The notes beneath the pieces are model-generated. The model was not told where the DNA came from. It did no database searches and was given only the letters and a program-made list of their open reading frames with translations. The translations under genes were made by a program, and so were the position numbers. From the NCBI GenBank assembly GCA_019649035.1, contig BMAT01013431.1, positions 11,466-36,529 of the forward strand: 25,064 nucleotides of DNA. Reading direction: 5' to 3'. Of this stretch, positions 1-9,066 are shown one piece after another (positions within the stretch are counted from its first letter, which is position 1; every line of letters starts with the position of its first letter). The stretch comes from Elysia marginata. Lineage: Eukaryota; Mollusca; Gastropoda; Plakobranchidae.

Positions 1-117
1 CCCTGTTTACTTGTTAGGCCAAAGCAATTTTTTGTTGCAAAAAAAAAAGAATTTTTTAAAATGAATTATACATTTTGTGTGAGAGTGTTTTTATGATTTT
101 TTAAAATATCTAACCAG

Positions 118-226
118 GCATTGTGTGCCAAAATCACAAGAGAGTAAATTGCAATCTGCACTAAAAGAACTGGTACCTACTCTAGTCCCAGACAAACCTT
201 GTTGGCTCAAAGAAGACTGGCTCATG
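118..226 (+). CDS. JARID2: JARID2 exon: JmjC domain, WxCVP segment
   Basis: Follows the acceptor ...taaccag and ends at ATG|GTAAGT. The first base G completes a codon begun in the upstream exon. If that exon ends in TG the codon is Trp, giving the W-x-C-[IV]-P pattern expected at this point of JARID2/KDM5 JmjC domains. It then reads HCVPKSQESKLQSALKELVP and on to the WLM terminus, matching the stretch where the family has WY-x-[IV]-P followed by an amphipathic helix and the ...NP/SP linker to the last JmjC strands. It encodes 36 full codons and leaves phase 0. Any start inside this exon (for example the GTG at 125) is not a real initiation site, because the exon is internal. Confidence 0.88.
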
Positions 227-1701
227 GTAAGTTCTTTGGCTCTTAAGCCTTTCAATGTTAAGCAAAGGAAGCATTACAGTGATTTGGGAAAAAAAGATAA
301 ACTCATTCTTAAAGTAATTAAAAAAATGCGATTTTAACGCATTTAAGTTAAAGGCTTCAAAAATATATGGGCAAGATAAGACATCAGTTTCAAAATTTGG
401 CAAAAAAGTTACCAGTCTTTCTCGCTCTTTATCTTATCTTTCAGGAAATGTAAATAATTTTATAGATTTTTCCACTGTTGTGTCCATCAATTAAGCAAAC
501 CAAATTTCAAAACAGGAAAGCAACCTGTTCATGATTTTAACGGAAAATTATTTTACGAATACTGTAAAAATGGTATACAATCTGCAATGAAGCCTTTCAA
601 ATAGCTTTTTAACCTAAGTGGAAAAGAAATAAAAAATTTTAAGACAGATTCATGGAAAAAATGTTGTGAAGATAATATAAAGTAAGGTTTCTTTGTACTT
701 CCAAGTGAGACATTCTTTTTGGACAATTTTCAGGTGTATTTACATATATGAATACATTATATCATACATCCTAGTTCCTAATACTTGGTCTAAAATAAAG
801 AACAATTTAAATTCAAAAAAGAAATTTAAAAAAAAAGACCAAGAAAACCATGAAATACAGTGCAGCCCGCTTTTGTCATATTCATTTGGAAAAATTGATT
901 TGTTTAGCTTCCAGTATGGGCTGGTTAAATTTTAATTTTTTTAGAGTACTAACCAAGTTATTTTTGCGTATTTAAAGTCTTCTGAGTTTCTGTTAATTTA
1001 CAAGACAATCTACTGTGGCAGGACCAGAGCACTCCAAGCTGCCAAAATTTTAAAAATTTGTACTGCACTAAAGAAAACATCTGATCTGTTTTATAATAAT
1101 GGTGACCAAGTCACAATTAAAACTTGACTGAATTTAAAGGCCGCATAGCCTTTCCTCTGGTGCCTCTAACTCTAAAAGATCAAAGAGTGCTGTGGATAGT
1201 TGATTCTCAATTTAAAAAGTTGAAGGGTTTCATGAAAAAATACGCCATTCCCAAAAAAAAAGCTGAGAAAAAGTGCAAAATCTGTGGGTTTTTTCGTCCT
1301 TGTCTTTGTATTTTCATCTCAGAGTGTGGCTGTTACATGTACAGTATGACCAATCTCAAGAAAATGACATTATGATATCTAACTGAAAGAGTATATAGAA
1401 ATTAGTTGTTTTCACTTAAAATCTCAAAATTTGAATTTAAAAAATGGATATAATGTGTTTGGGCATGAAACCCTTCAATTGTCTTTAGAAGTTTTACATG
1501 AAGCTAAATGGTACCAAATTAAGGATGTTATTGCACTCTTGGCATAATTCTTTATAATTTTCAGATATTTAGTATTTTCATTTACAGATTGGAGTAGCCT
1601 GAAATAATTTTTTTATTAAAGTATAGAACAATTTGATTTATGTAGATGCAAAATCTCCCTCCCATTATTCATCTTGTTCTTATGATATTGACTTTGTGTA
1701 G
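227..1701 (+). other. JARID2 intron, no recognised content
   Basis: AT-rich intron between two matched splice sites (GTAAGT donor, tttgtgtag acceptor). Short open frames occur, for example 1124-1375 with several Cys codons, but none continues the JARID2 frame or resembles a domain I recognise. I see no intact repeat. Confidence 0.6.
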
Positions 1702-1884
1702 GTAAATCCTAAACATCTCAGCCAGCATGGAGTTCATGTGGAAAAATGTGTGCAATACCCTGGCCAGTTTGTTGTGGTGTTTCCAGGTGCCTTCACTTCA
1801 ACCATCTCCTGCGGTTACAATGTTTCTGAGAGCGTCCATTTTGCATTGCCTAGCTGGCTACCCAAGGGCTTGGAAGCGTCCTTG
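1702..1884 (+). CDS. JARID2: JARID2 exon: last strands of the JmjC domain
   Basis: Acceptor tttgtgtag, donor GTATGA, 61 codons, phase 0 at both ends. Key residues are the GQFVVVFPGAF strand, CGYNVSESVHFA and the SWLPKGLE motif, the same order as KDM5 ([21 protein letters not shown], then the VDWLPLG region) and JARID2 (GQFVV-FPG, CGYSVSETVHFA). The residue aligned with the third Fe(II)-binding His of KDM5 (AYH) is Thr here (AFT). This agrees with JARID2 being a catalytically inactive JmjC protein. The first two metal ligands lie in exons outside the window and cannot be checked. This is the most diagnostic exon of the gene. Confidence 0.93.
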
Positions 1885-2604
1885 GTATGATTTTCAACAA
1901 GAAAAAATTACTAATGAAAATTTTGTGTTTAGCTAAAATGTGAAATGGAGAATGATGGAAATTTACATAGTTTTACACCATTGACATGAAATGAATATAA
2001 CTTTATGCAGAGAAGTTTTGTTTATTAGTTATCTGAATGATTATTATTTTTAAGTACTGTTTTTGCACTGTTTTTCTGTTGATAATGAGAAAAAGTGTTT
2101 TGAAAAAAAAAAAGTCTTGGCTCTAGTCTAAGAATCCCCTAATGCTATGTAACATAGTTTTCCATTATGTATATATTTAACATAAACAAAGACCAAAATT
2201 AATCACTATTCATTCAATTTAAAAAAAATTGGGGATCATTTATTAAGTTTTAAGCTGAATTGGATTGAATTATAGACAAATGTGTTGTATTTTGCTCACT
2301 CAGTTGATGGCTCCAAAATGTTGCTATGTTTTCTAGAGTTGCCAATCTTGGATGTTTTAGAGGAAAATAAAATCTCAATACATTTTTTGAAGTTTAATTT
2401 TAAGGTATCAGTGATTGTAAATGTGAAGCAGACACTGATATCTAAGCCTTGGTGAGCTGACAACAACAGTAGTTTTTTTGTATGTATATGCTTATATGCA
2501 TGATATTAAAATATTTGAACTGGTAGGGAAATTTTCTGTTTCTCTTCAACAATTACTAATTAATTTTGCAGTTATTATCTGAATCTCCCTTGTCTTCTTT
2601 TCAG
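1885..2604 (+). other. JARID2 intron, no recognised content
   Basis: AT-rich, bounded by GTATGA and the pyrimidine-rich acceptor cttttcag. No coding, RNA or repeat feature recognised. Confidence 0.6.
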
Positions 2605-2729
2605 ATACTCAACAAGAGTGAAGAGCAAGAGTTGTTTAGTATGTGCTCACTTTTGTGCCAACTGGTGCAGGATGAAAAGGTGGAAGCATCAACATTAGCT
2701 GTTGCATTGCCACTCTTATCTGCACTCAT
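2605..2729 (+). CDS. JARID2: JARID2 exon: helical linker after JmjC
   Basis: Acceptor tgtcttcttttcag and donor GTAAGT. It carries 41 full codons and ends on AT, the first two bases of a split codon. The reading continues the previous exon in phase 0 as ILNKSEEQELFSMCSLLCQL and then a Leu/Ala-rich helix ending in LPLLSAL. Vertebrate JARID2 has KPFSMEKLLYQIAQ and then a helix ending ISALLDEL at the same place, so the FSM..LL.Q core and the S-A-L end are shared. This is the helical region between the JmjC domain and the Cys finger. It joins to the exon at 5867 by phase and homology, not directly to the exons at 8959 or 10519, whose phases do not fit. Confidence 0.87.
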
Positions 2730-3279
2730 GTAAGTTTAAATTGTGATTAGTCTTTTTTAATGAGTCATTGTCATGTCATTTTAAGTCTCATGGATACAAT
2801 CTGCCCTAATTAAAAAAATGTTCATGTATAACATATTTATGATTGGTGCTGTGAATCAAATTTAAAATGGTGTGTTTGCCTATAAATTCATGCTCTATAA
2901 CAATTCTTTATAGCTTATTGCTATAGATGATTGGTTCCTTTTACTGTGCGTCAAATTTAACTCCCTTTTCTTCACCTTACGATTTTTTATAGCTGAACTG
3001 ATGTTTTTATATTTAAAGTAGAAAAGTTTAAATGAGAGAGCGCATTACATGTAATCAGTACATGAAATATACATCTTCGATCTCATCGTTTATTTGCCCT
3101 TACCCCTACCTCTTGATATATTTTGAAAAGTATGGGTATTTAGTGGACGGATTCTTTTCCACTTTACATATACCCATTAGCATCTATCCTTGAACTGCAT
3201 GACATTTTTAACCATTTCTGAAGACACACTAATGTACTGTAAAAACATGATAAATGATCTACCTTTGTGTACACTCCTT

Positions 3280-4260
3280 TTAAAAGCATCAAGTTGTATT
3301 GATGATGTAAGTAAGATGATATCTACCAGTGAACAGATGAAAAGACTGAAATCATTATAATTGGCAAAGACAAAATATTCCTTACCAACAACCACCCTGA
3401 ACATCGAGACAATATTATAGTGACTCATAAACACATAAAAAACCTAGGTTTATATCTAGACAATACCATGTGAATGTTCTCATGTTTTGAAAATATTTGC
3501 AATACTAAATAATCTTATAAAAATTTCCCGTACACAAAAGTAACAACTTTAGTAATATTTATAATATTATCGAGACTGGATTACTGCAACTCATTTTTAG
3601 CTGGCCCACCTAAAGATCTAATACATTGCCTTCAAGTTGTCCAACACAGGACACCCAGTTTAATCTTGCGAACTAAAAAATGAGACCATATCACACCAGT
3701 TCCATTTGACTTCGACTCTCTCCCTATTGAAATTCAATGTATTGAGATTTAAAGTGTCTAATCAGTAACAAATGTCTTAACAAACAAGCTCCTATGTATC
3801 TGTCAGATTCATTCGGTATATATGCCCCTATCAAAGCTCTAAAATCAGCCAAAGATAACATGTAATTTGTAAAAAACATAAGGACCTATAAATTTTATGG
3901 AAAAATGCTCTCTCTTCCTTTTTTGGCCTTACTGCCTTGAACTCATTTCCCCAAACCATCAAGGAAGCTGAATGAAACAAAAAATTTTTAAAAAGCAATT
4001 TAATCACTCTCTTTTTCAGGAAGCCTATTTTCAACTATCAATTGCAATTCATTAACTATCATCATATTAAGTTGTTATTGAAGTAATTTTTATTGTAATG
4101 TAACTCGTCCTATGTATCAATGTATATTATTGTTGGTATTTTTGTTATGTATACATGTAATCACCCCTGTAGACAGCATAGAGCAAACAGAAGTGGTAAA
4201 CTGAAGAGTTATGGTTATGTGGAAAAGAAATCCAATGTATTATTATTGTTACTACTGTTA
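3280..4260 (+). mobile_element. CR1/L2-like non-LTR retrotransposon, degenerate 3' end
   Basis: Lies inside the third JARID2 intron, same strand. Broken reading frames show the C-terminal half of a CR1/L2/jockey-group reverse transcriptase in the right order. KNLGLYLD is at about 3439. RLDYCNSFLAG then PPKDLIHCLQVVQH starts at 3573. RTKK-stop-DHITPVPF is at about 3670, and FKKQFNHSLFQEAYF at about 4000. Several in-frame stops and frameshifts show it is inactive. The 5' part is missing and the exact ends are uncertain. The strand and the domain order are clear. Confidence 0.8.
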
Positions 4261-5371
4261 TACTGTGAATCATTCTTTCACTTTTTCAGTAAATATTGAA
4301 AAGATAATATTAAATACACGGACTGTTTTGATGTTCAGGTTTAACCTCCAAAGGCATTCTCTTGTACAGCAAACTTTTTCTCAGCTTGTTCATGTTAAAA
4401 CTGGAACAAAACCATAAAATATTTAGCCAATTAAAACTGTTTTTAACAATTTTATCAAAATTCAAATATCAGCAATTTTTCATATTCGAGGAACCCTTTA
4501 GACTTATGGACAATCTCCTCTTGAGTTGAAATCTAAGTGAAGACAGCAGTTATTTTATGACAAACTTATAAAGCTGATTGACACCACTGAAAATGTCATT
4601 AATTTAATTTCTGAAATTGCCCAGTAAGAAAAGGGAGGAGAGATGCTATGTCAACTCAAGAAAACTCCCTTTTAAATGAAAATATTTGTAACTTAAATTT
4701 TCCAAAAGAACAATTGAAGTTGAGATGTGGACAAGAAAGTGAATATATGTTAAGATAATATAGACTTTTTTGTCTAATATTGGCACATTGTTATGGTTTT
4801 AAGATGTAAGCACACTAATCAATAGAATAGCAAACACATTCATATAGACCTTTATACAGAACATACTAGTGCAGTGGCATATAAAAAATGGTAACAACAT
4901 TCTGTGCAGATGGTTGAAACAGGCAAGTAAAGTAAAGAAAGTATTCAATATTTTAAGATAGTTTTGAAGTCATAGAAAGCAGTCTGATGGATGCTGGGAA
5001 AAATTAATTACCTTTTGTATCTTTCTGTGTTGCATTTAATGTGAAGTGGTCTGTTGTTCCTGGCAGATTGTATGATTTGAGTTGGAAGAGGATAGTGTGG
5101 GTCAGTCACGATTGATTTTATTTTCCCGCCTACGATTTATAATGAAGATTTCATTAAGGGTATAAAATTTTGCATTCGTGATATTACTTGCTTTCTTTAT
5201 AATATTACTTGTTTAGCTTTATCCTTCTCATGTATGTTTGCAGCCCATCAAGTTATGCAAAAGGAAAATACACTTTTGATTGTTGATTGATAGAACAGTA
5301 ACATTAAAAGATTTGATTTTTGAAGAAAGTATAGGCGTTTGTTTGTTTTAGCATGTATTAGCTATCAGTGG
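4261..5371. other. Intronic stretch, nothing recognised
   Basis: AT-rich part of the third JARID2 intron. I see no coding exon, terminal repeats or tandem repeat here. Confidence 0.5.
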
Positions 5372-5530
5372 GCATACGAGTCTAACTGTATGTCAACTGT
5401 GACTCCAAGATATTTGTAACTGAAACTACTCAACTACTTAGTTCTTTGTCATAATTGGTTTAGTAGGGATTTTTTTTTCACCCGAAAATCTATGATTTCT
5501 GTAGTCTTCTTTACAATAGTCACTTATGGA
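5372..5530 (-). mobile_element. Reverse transcriptase fragment of a LINE, reverse strand
   Basis: Read on the - strand in one frame it gives KKTTEIIDFRVKKKSLLN, two stops, then SSFSYKYLGVTVDIQLD. KT.E.I.DFR followed some 20 residues later by SYKYLGV.[IV]D..L is the standard RT region after the catalytic palm in several LINE clades. Only about 50 codons remain. The clade cannot be fixed and no ends are visible. Confidence 0.55.
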
Positions 5531-5559
5531 GGAAATAAGACAATGGGCAACAAGACATA

Positions 5560-5830
5560 GCCTGTCATAGAACCTCCAAAGCTTCAGAGCCAGAGGGAGG
5601 TCAAGAACAAAGTTGAGAAAGGAACCAGAATCTAAGATGAAAACTGCAAAGATGACATAAAAAGAACTGAAAGGAATGATACAGGACAGGATTGATGGTA
5701 TGGAAGACTTGTGGTGGTTTGTGATTCTCTAGGAGTTGAGAGTCAAAGAGGAAAAAAAAAAGTTCATGAAAAAGGAGGAGATTCTCAAGTTAAAACATCT
5801 TAGAATAATCTTCTATATCAAAGACAAATA
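5560..5830 (+). mobile_element. Possible LINE ORF1-like coiled-coil remnant
   Basis: Purine-rich (A/G) stretch just upstream of a JARID2 exon. Interrupted frames give charged, Glu/Lys-rich, heptad-like peptides such as GMIQDRIDGMEDL and MKKEEILKLKHLR, reminiscent of the coiled coil of LINE ORF1 proteins. This is a weak composition-based resemblance with stops. It may simply be a low-complexity purine tract. Confidence 0.22.
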
Positions 5831-5866
5831 TAGTCTTTATTAATTTAAAAATCTGAATGTCCTCAG

Positions 5867-6038
5867 AAACAAGGAACTGGACTTGAGGAACCAGCTGAGT
5901 GCAGCAGGTCTAAAAGGAGAGAAAAGCGATACGTTTTCTGACAGCCCATCTTCATCAGCCATTACAAACAAAAGAAGATCTAGCACCACTGATGATAAAA
6001 TCTGTGACGTCTCTAACAAAATCTGCTATTTTTCAATG
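5867..6038 (+). CDS. JARID2: JARID2 exon: linker and first half of Cys finger
   Basis: Acceptor atgtcctcag, donor GTAAGG. The first base A completes the split codon (ATA, Ile), then come 57 codons to phase 0. It reads INKELDLRNQLSAAGL, matching the [20 protein letters not shown] region of vertebrate JARID2. A Ser-rich polar linker of about 30 residues follows, then KICDVSNKICYFSM, which aligns with the RRCQICQHLCYLSM start of the C5HC2-type finger. The second Cys of the first C-x2-C pair is Ser here. The exon was found by phase and homology: no long open frame marks it, because stops flank it closely. Confidence 0.85.
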
Positions 6039-6303
6039 GTAAGGTGGTGACTTTACAGATTTAACTTATAATAGAATACCATTGCTCGTTTCATGCTTTT
6101 AAAGAATGCTGCCTGTAATTTTTTATTAAAAGATATACAACTTTCCAATAGTTTTATTTGCGAGGCACAATGAGATTTTCAATCCCATTCAATTTTTTGA
6201 ATTTCAGAGAAGCACAAGCTCACTTATGAATTTTTGTCTCATAAAAATCTCAAATACTAGCTTTTTTTTAATTTGCGATTCAATGTTGCCACTCAACATA
6301 AAG

Positions 6304-6315
6304 TACTTGGTACCT
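6304..6315. repeat. Left target-site duplication of the Penelope-like element
   Basis: TACTTGGTACCT, repeated exactly at 8384-8395. The pair brackets the Penelope-like remnant. Confidence 0.75.
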
Positions 6316-6395
6316 ATAAATGAAAGCAAATGCTAAACTCCTGGGGTACATCGATATAGAAACAAGGATCCAATGGAGGATGTAAAATCTTCCTG

Positions 6396-7117
6396 GTGTC
6401 GGATGGGGTGCAAGGATTCCCACACAAACAGATAGAGCTTGCCATCAACAAAGCCAGGGGACGCCTAGACCACAAGCACTCCAAAGACGCAAAAAAGGTG
6501 CTACCGGGACACAGAGAATTCCCTTCGGGGTCACATACAACCCTGCGTTACCCAACATCTGCAACATCCTCAAAACCTACGTTCCCATCCTCCATTTATT
6601 CGATCGATGCAAAAAGGCTATACCGGAGCTCCCGATGACAGCATTCCGCCGACCCACCAACATCAGGGATATACTGGTGCGTTCCACCACTCCATCCAAC
6701 AACAGAACAGTGCAAACACATCAAGCACATCGTCTTTTAGGTCTTCTACCAACGGACAAGTTTTCAACATCAGCCTCAACTTACCATGCCATTCACACAA
6801 CATCATTTACCTGATCACATGCACCAAATGCAACAAACAGTACATTGGAAAAACAAAAAACTCTCTCAGGACCCGATTTACCAGCCACAGGTAGGACATC
6901 AACAACGACAGGCACATCCGTGGCCTAACATTTTAACCTTGATGACCACACCAGTCAACATGTCAACATCATTGCCATTGATCAACTTCCAGGCTCAGAC
7001 AACATCAGCCTCTTGAGCAAAGAAACACATTGGATCCACACACTGGGCACTACAGAACCACATGGCATCAACACCCAGGAGCAAGACTCTTTCCCCATCT
7101 CTATTCGCTTCAAGTAA
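6396..7117 (+). pseudogene. Penelope RT end plus GIY-YIG endonuclease, frameshifted
   Basis: The protein can be followed through at least three frame changes and one in-frame TAG. About 6411-6490 gives GFPHKQIELAINKARGR. About 6520-6700, in a second frame, gives TYNPALPNI and TAFRRPTNIRDILVRS, typical of the region between RT and endonuclease. About 6690-6950, in a third frame, gives the GIY-YIG core NIIYLITCTKCNKQYIGKT with the following Arg (LRTRF), then the TAG at 6895-6897. From 6929, back in the second frame, it gives HFNLDDHT and KETHWIHTLGTTEPHGIN, which holds the catalytic-Glu region, ending at TAA 7115-7117. The endonuclease would nick target DNA for retrotransposition. This copy cannot encode it. 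Confidence 0.8.
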
Positions 7118-7494
7118 TGTCTCCCTGCAGTCCCCCGTTCACGCCTAGTCGCACCTTCCTTTATACCTTCCTTACTCATTCATGTTATTAGAGAGTTTAT
7201 TGGCACACATATAGCCGTAGGAGCCTGTGTGTCGTAGAAGGAGGTAGATAGAGACCTTTTTTATAGTTATCCTTCAGAATATATGGTCCAAACATAGAGG
7301 ATATGTGTATGATAACCGGTATGAGTCTTCTTTCTCTTCATGCACCCGCCCTTTCACCCCCGCCTTTTTTCGAGGGGTTAGTATCTGTAGGGTCGTCAGT
7401 ACTCCCTCTGGATTACTGTTTCACTTTTCGCTCTTACCTTTTGGGTCACCTATTTTATCTGGTTACTATATATTAGAATGATAGATGGTCGTAT

Positions 7495-7604
7495 GATAGA
7501 GATAGATAGGCAGATCTTTTATAGATGGATGGATGGATCATTAGATAGATAGATAGATAGACAGATAGATAGATAGATAAATAGATAGATAGATAGATAG
7601 ATGG
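7495..7604 (+). repeat. GATA/GATG microsatellite
   Basis: Imperfect (GATA)n with GATG and single-base interruptions, longest between about 7540 and 7603. It lies within the 3' non-coding part of the Penelope-like element. The open frame rich in SIYL repeats on the reverse strand is only a reading of this microsatellite. Confidence 0.92.
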
Positions 7605-8285
7605 AGAGTAGGGGAGAGAGATATGATAGAGAAGGATAGGAATTATTTGGCGCCAGATATACACAGCGAGGGGGTGAAGTGGATATGACCACTTCTTACA
7701 TCTGCAAAATGCCACTTATCTTCTCCGCCTTTCCAACACATTGGAGGTATCTTTCTTCTGTTTCCTTGCTCTACCTTGCTGTGTCCTTCCCGTTTTATAC
7801 GCTCACACTACTTATCTTGTTGGCTATTAGTCTGTTTCTTTCTCTCACACCGTGCCTCGCCCTTATGGCCCTAGTTCCCCCCCACACACACACACTCTTC
7901 TCCACCCACTTTTGGTACTTTTTGAATAGCACTTAATAGGCTTTTTACATACCGGCCTTGCTTTCCTTTTCTTTCTCCTTACCTCACTAGTTACCCCTTT
8001 CCCCATCACGACCCTCTCTCCCCTTCTTTAATTTTTACTTAGATTAACATGCTCTCTACTTCTGGTCTACTACATTCATTGCTCTCCTTTCTTGCTCCTA
8101 ATCTTGTTGACTCATTGCGACCCTGCTCCTTCCAACATCTTTCTTCGCTACAGATAGGCCTTTGTATTCCCTTACACACTTTTCGTTTCCTCCACCGTAC
8201 TTTCCCCGGCCTTTAACTCATGTTATTTGGTTCTCTCATATTTATATGTTTCTATATTTTTGTTTTCACTTCAGTATGTCTGTGA

Positions 8286-8309
8286 CTGACGAAGCCATTG
8301 CAGGCGAAA
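8286..8309 (+). ncRNA. Hammerhead-ribozyme-like core motif of the Penelope element
   Basis: CTGACGA (8286-8292) fits the CUGANGA core. GCC (8294-8296) can pair with GGC (8303-8305) around a six-base loop as helix II. GAAA (8306-8309) fits the second core strand. One extra A at 8293 separates the core from helix II, and I could not find convincing helix I or III partners nearby. The motif may therefore be a degenerate or minimal ribozyme that needs tandem copies. Its place near the 3' border of a Penelope-like element is where such motifs are known to occur. Confidence 0.5.
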
Positions 8310-8383
8310 CGTTTCTATGTTTTCCATTTTGTCTCTTTTTGTCATTATAAATTCAAGTTGGGTGATCGTCATCTTTATTTTAA

Positions 8384-8395
8384 TACTTGGTACCT
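8384..8395. repeat. Right target-site duplication of the Penelope-like element
   Basis: Exact second copy of the 12-mer at 6304-6315. The bases just outside the match differ, so the repeat is exactly 12 bp. Confidence 0.75.
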
Positions 8396-8514
8396 GTTTC
8401 GAGAAAATTATGCGTAAATAAGTTGAAGCTGATCTTTTGTTTTGTTTTTTTAATTATGCATTATCAACTTAACCATACCTACAAAGTTCAACTTTTCTTT
8501 ATCGGGTCCTTGGT

Positions 8515-8622
8515 CCTCTGCTAAACTTTTAAATGCCCTTAGGATGTAATGAATTTGGTGTTTCTAGGCCTCTGCTAAATGTTTAAATGCCCTTAGGATG
8601 TAATGAATTTGGTGTTTCTAGG
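8515..8622. repeat. 54-bp tandem duplication, two copies
   Basis: Copies at 8515-8568 and 8569-8622, both beginning CCTCTGCTAAA and ending TTTCTAGG. They differ at only two adjacent bases (ACT versus ATG context near 8526 and 8580), so the duplication is recent compared with the other repeats here. It lies in the JARID2 intron, right of the Penelope-like element. Confidence 0.93.
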
Positions 8623-8769
8623 CCGTTCATATTCAGAATATTTCTTAAACTTGCATTTGATAGACAATCATCACAAGTGCTACAACAAGGTGTCATCACA
8701 AATATTTGATACGCCTATTTTAACTTGAAACACCTCTGTCTCAAAACTGATCTGACCAAGTCTAGTCTT

Positions 8770-8958
8770 CTATTTCTTCCTGTTGCTGTCTCTATGTTTC
8801 TGTGCCTTACTCTCATCTTTCTGTCTAACTAAATCTTTTGCAGTTTTCCTCTTACTCTTTTTTTTACACTTCTGTCTGTCTTTCCCTTTCTTTTTCTGTC
8901 TGTCATACACAAGGAATGTGTCATCAAGAAACGTGTGTTTGCTTCTTTTTTCACACAG
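8770..8958 (+). other. Long pyrimidine-rich tract before a JARID2 acceptor
   Basis: A T/C-rich run with repeated TCTGTCT-like units, ending in the acceptor tttttcacacag at 8945-8958. It looks like an extended polypyrimidine tract for the next exon. The open frames read on either strand through it (Phe/Leu-rich forward, Lys-rich reverse) are composition artefacts. Confidence 0.5.
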
Positions 8959-9066
8959 GTCTTGGTTGATCAAGGGGAACAGACCTTGTGCATAGAACAG
9001 GGAGTAAAACATATTCAGAGGAGAAAGAACATCAAATCAACCAAACTCTTTGTGCAGTTTACTCAG
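8959..9066 (+). CDS. JARID2: JARID2 exon: second half of Cys finger
   Basis: Acceptor tttttcacacag, donor CAG|GTGATA, 36 codons, phase 0 at both ends. VLVDQGEQTLCIEQGVKHIQ followed by a basic stretch and TKLFVQFTQ aligns with the [20 protein letters not shown]...LKLMYRYDE segment of vertebrate JARID2. The aligned Cys and His (TLC, KHI) are kept. The second Cys of the C-x2-C pair is Gln (CIEQ). Together with the Ser change in the preceding exon, two expected zinc ligands are absent. The reading frame stays open past the donor into the intron by chance, but the CAG|GTGATA donor gives the only phase that joins the last exon. Confidence 0.84.

Larger units (their letters stand above)
6316..8383 (+). 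mobile_element. Penelope-like retroelement, 5'-truncated and inactive
   Basis: About 2.07 kb lying in the fourth JARID2 intron, in the same orientation as the gene. It is delimited by identical 12-bp direct repeats. In order it contains: broken coding sequence for the end of the reverse transcriptase and a GIY-YIG endonuclease (about 6396-7117), a GATA microsatellite, a pyrimidine-rich region (about 7680-8280) and a hammerhead-like motif at 8286-8309 some 70 bp from the right end. GIY-YIG endonucleases and hammerhead motifs in terminal repeats are both known Penelope-like features. Most of the RT is missing at the 5' end, as expected of a truncated copy. The target-site duplication and the ribozyme-like position near the 3' border support the drawn limits. 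Confidence 0.78.

Noticed and set aside
1124..1375. Open frame with several Cys codons in the first JARID2 intron
   Set aside because: Reads like KKCKICGFF but has no splice junctions in phase with the flanking exons, and the Cys finger is accounted for by the exons at 5867 and 8959.
7473..7715. Reverse-strand frame with SIYL repeats
   Set aside because: Translation of the GATA microsatellite.
8770..9012. Lys-rich reverse frame and Phe/Leu-rich forward frame
   Set aside because: Composition artefacts of the pyrimidine tract before a JARID2 acceptor.
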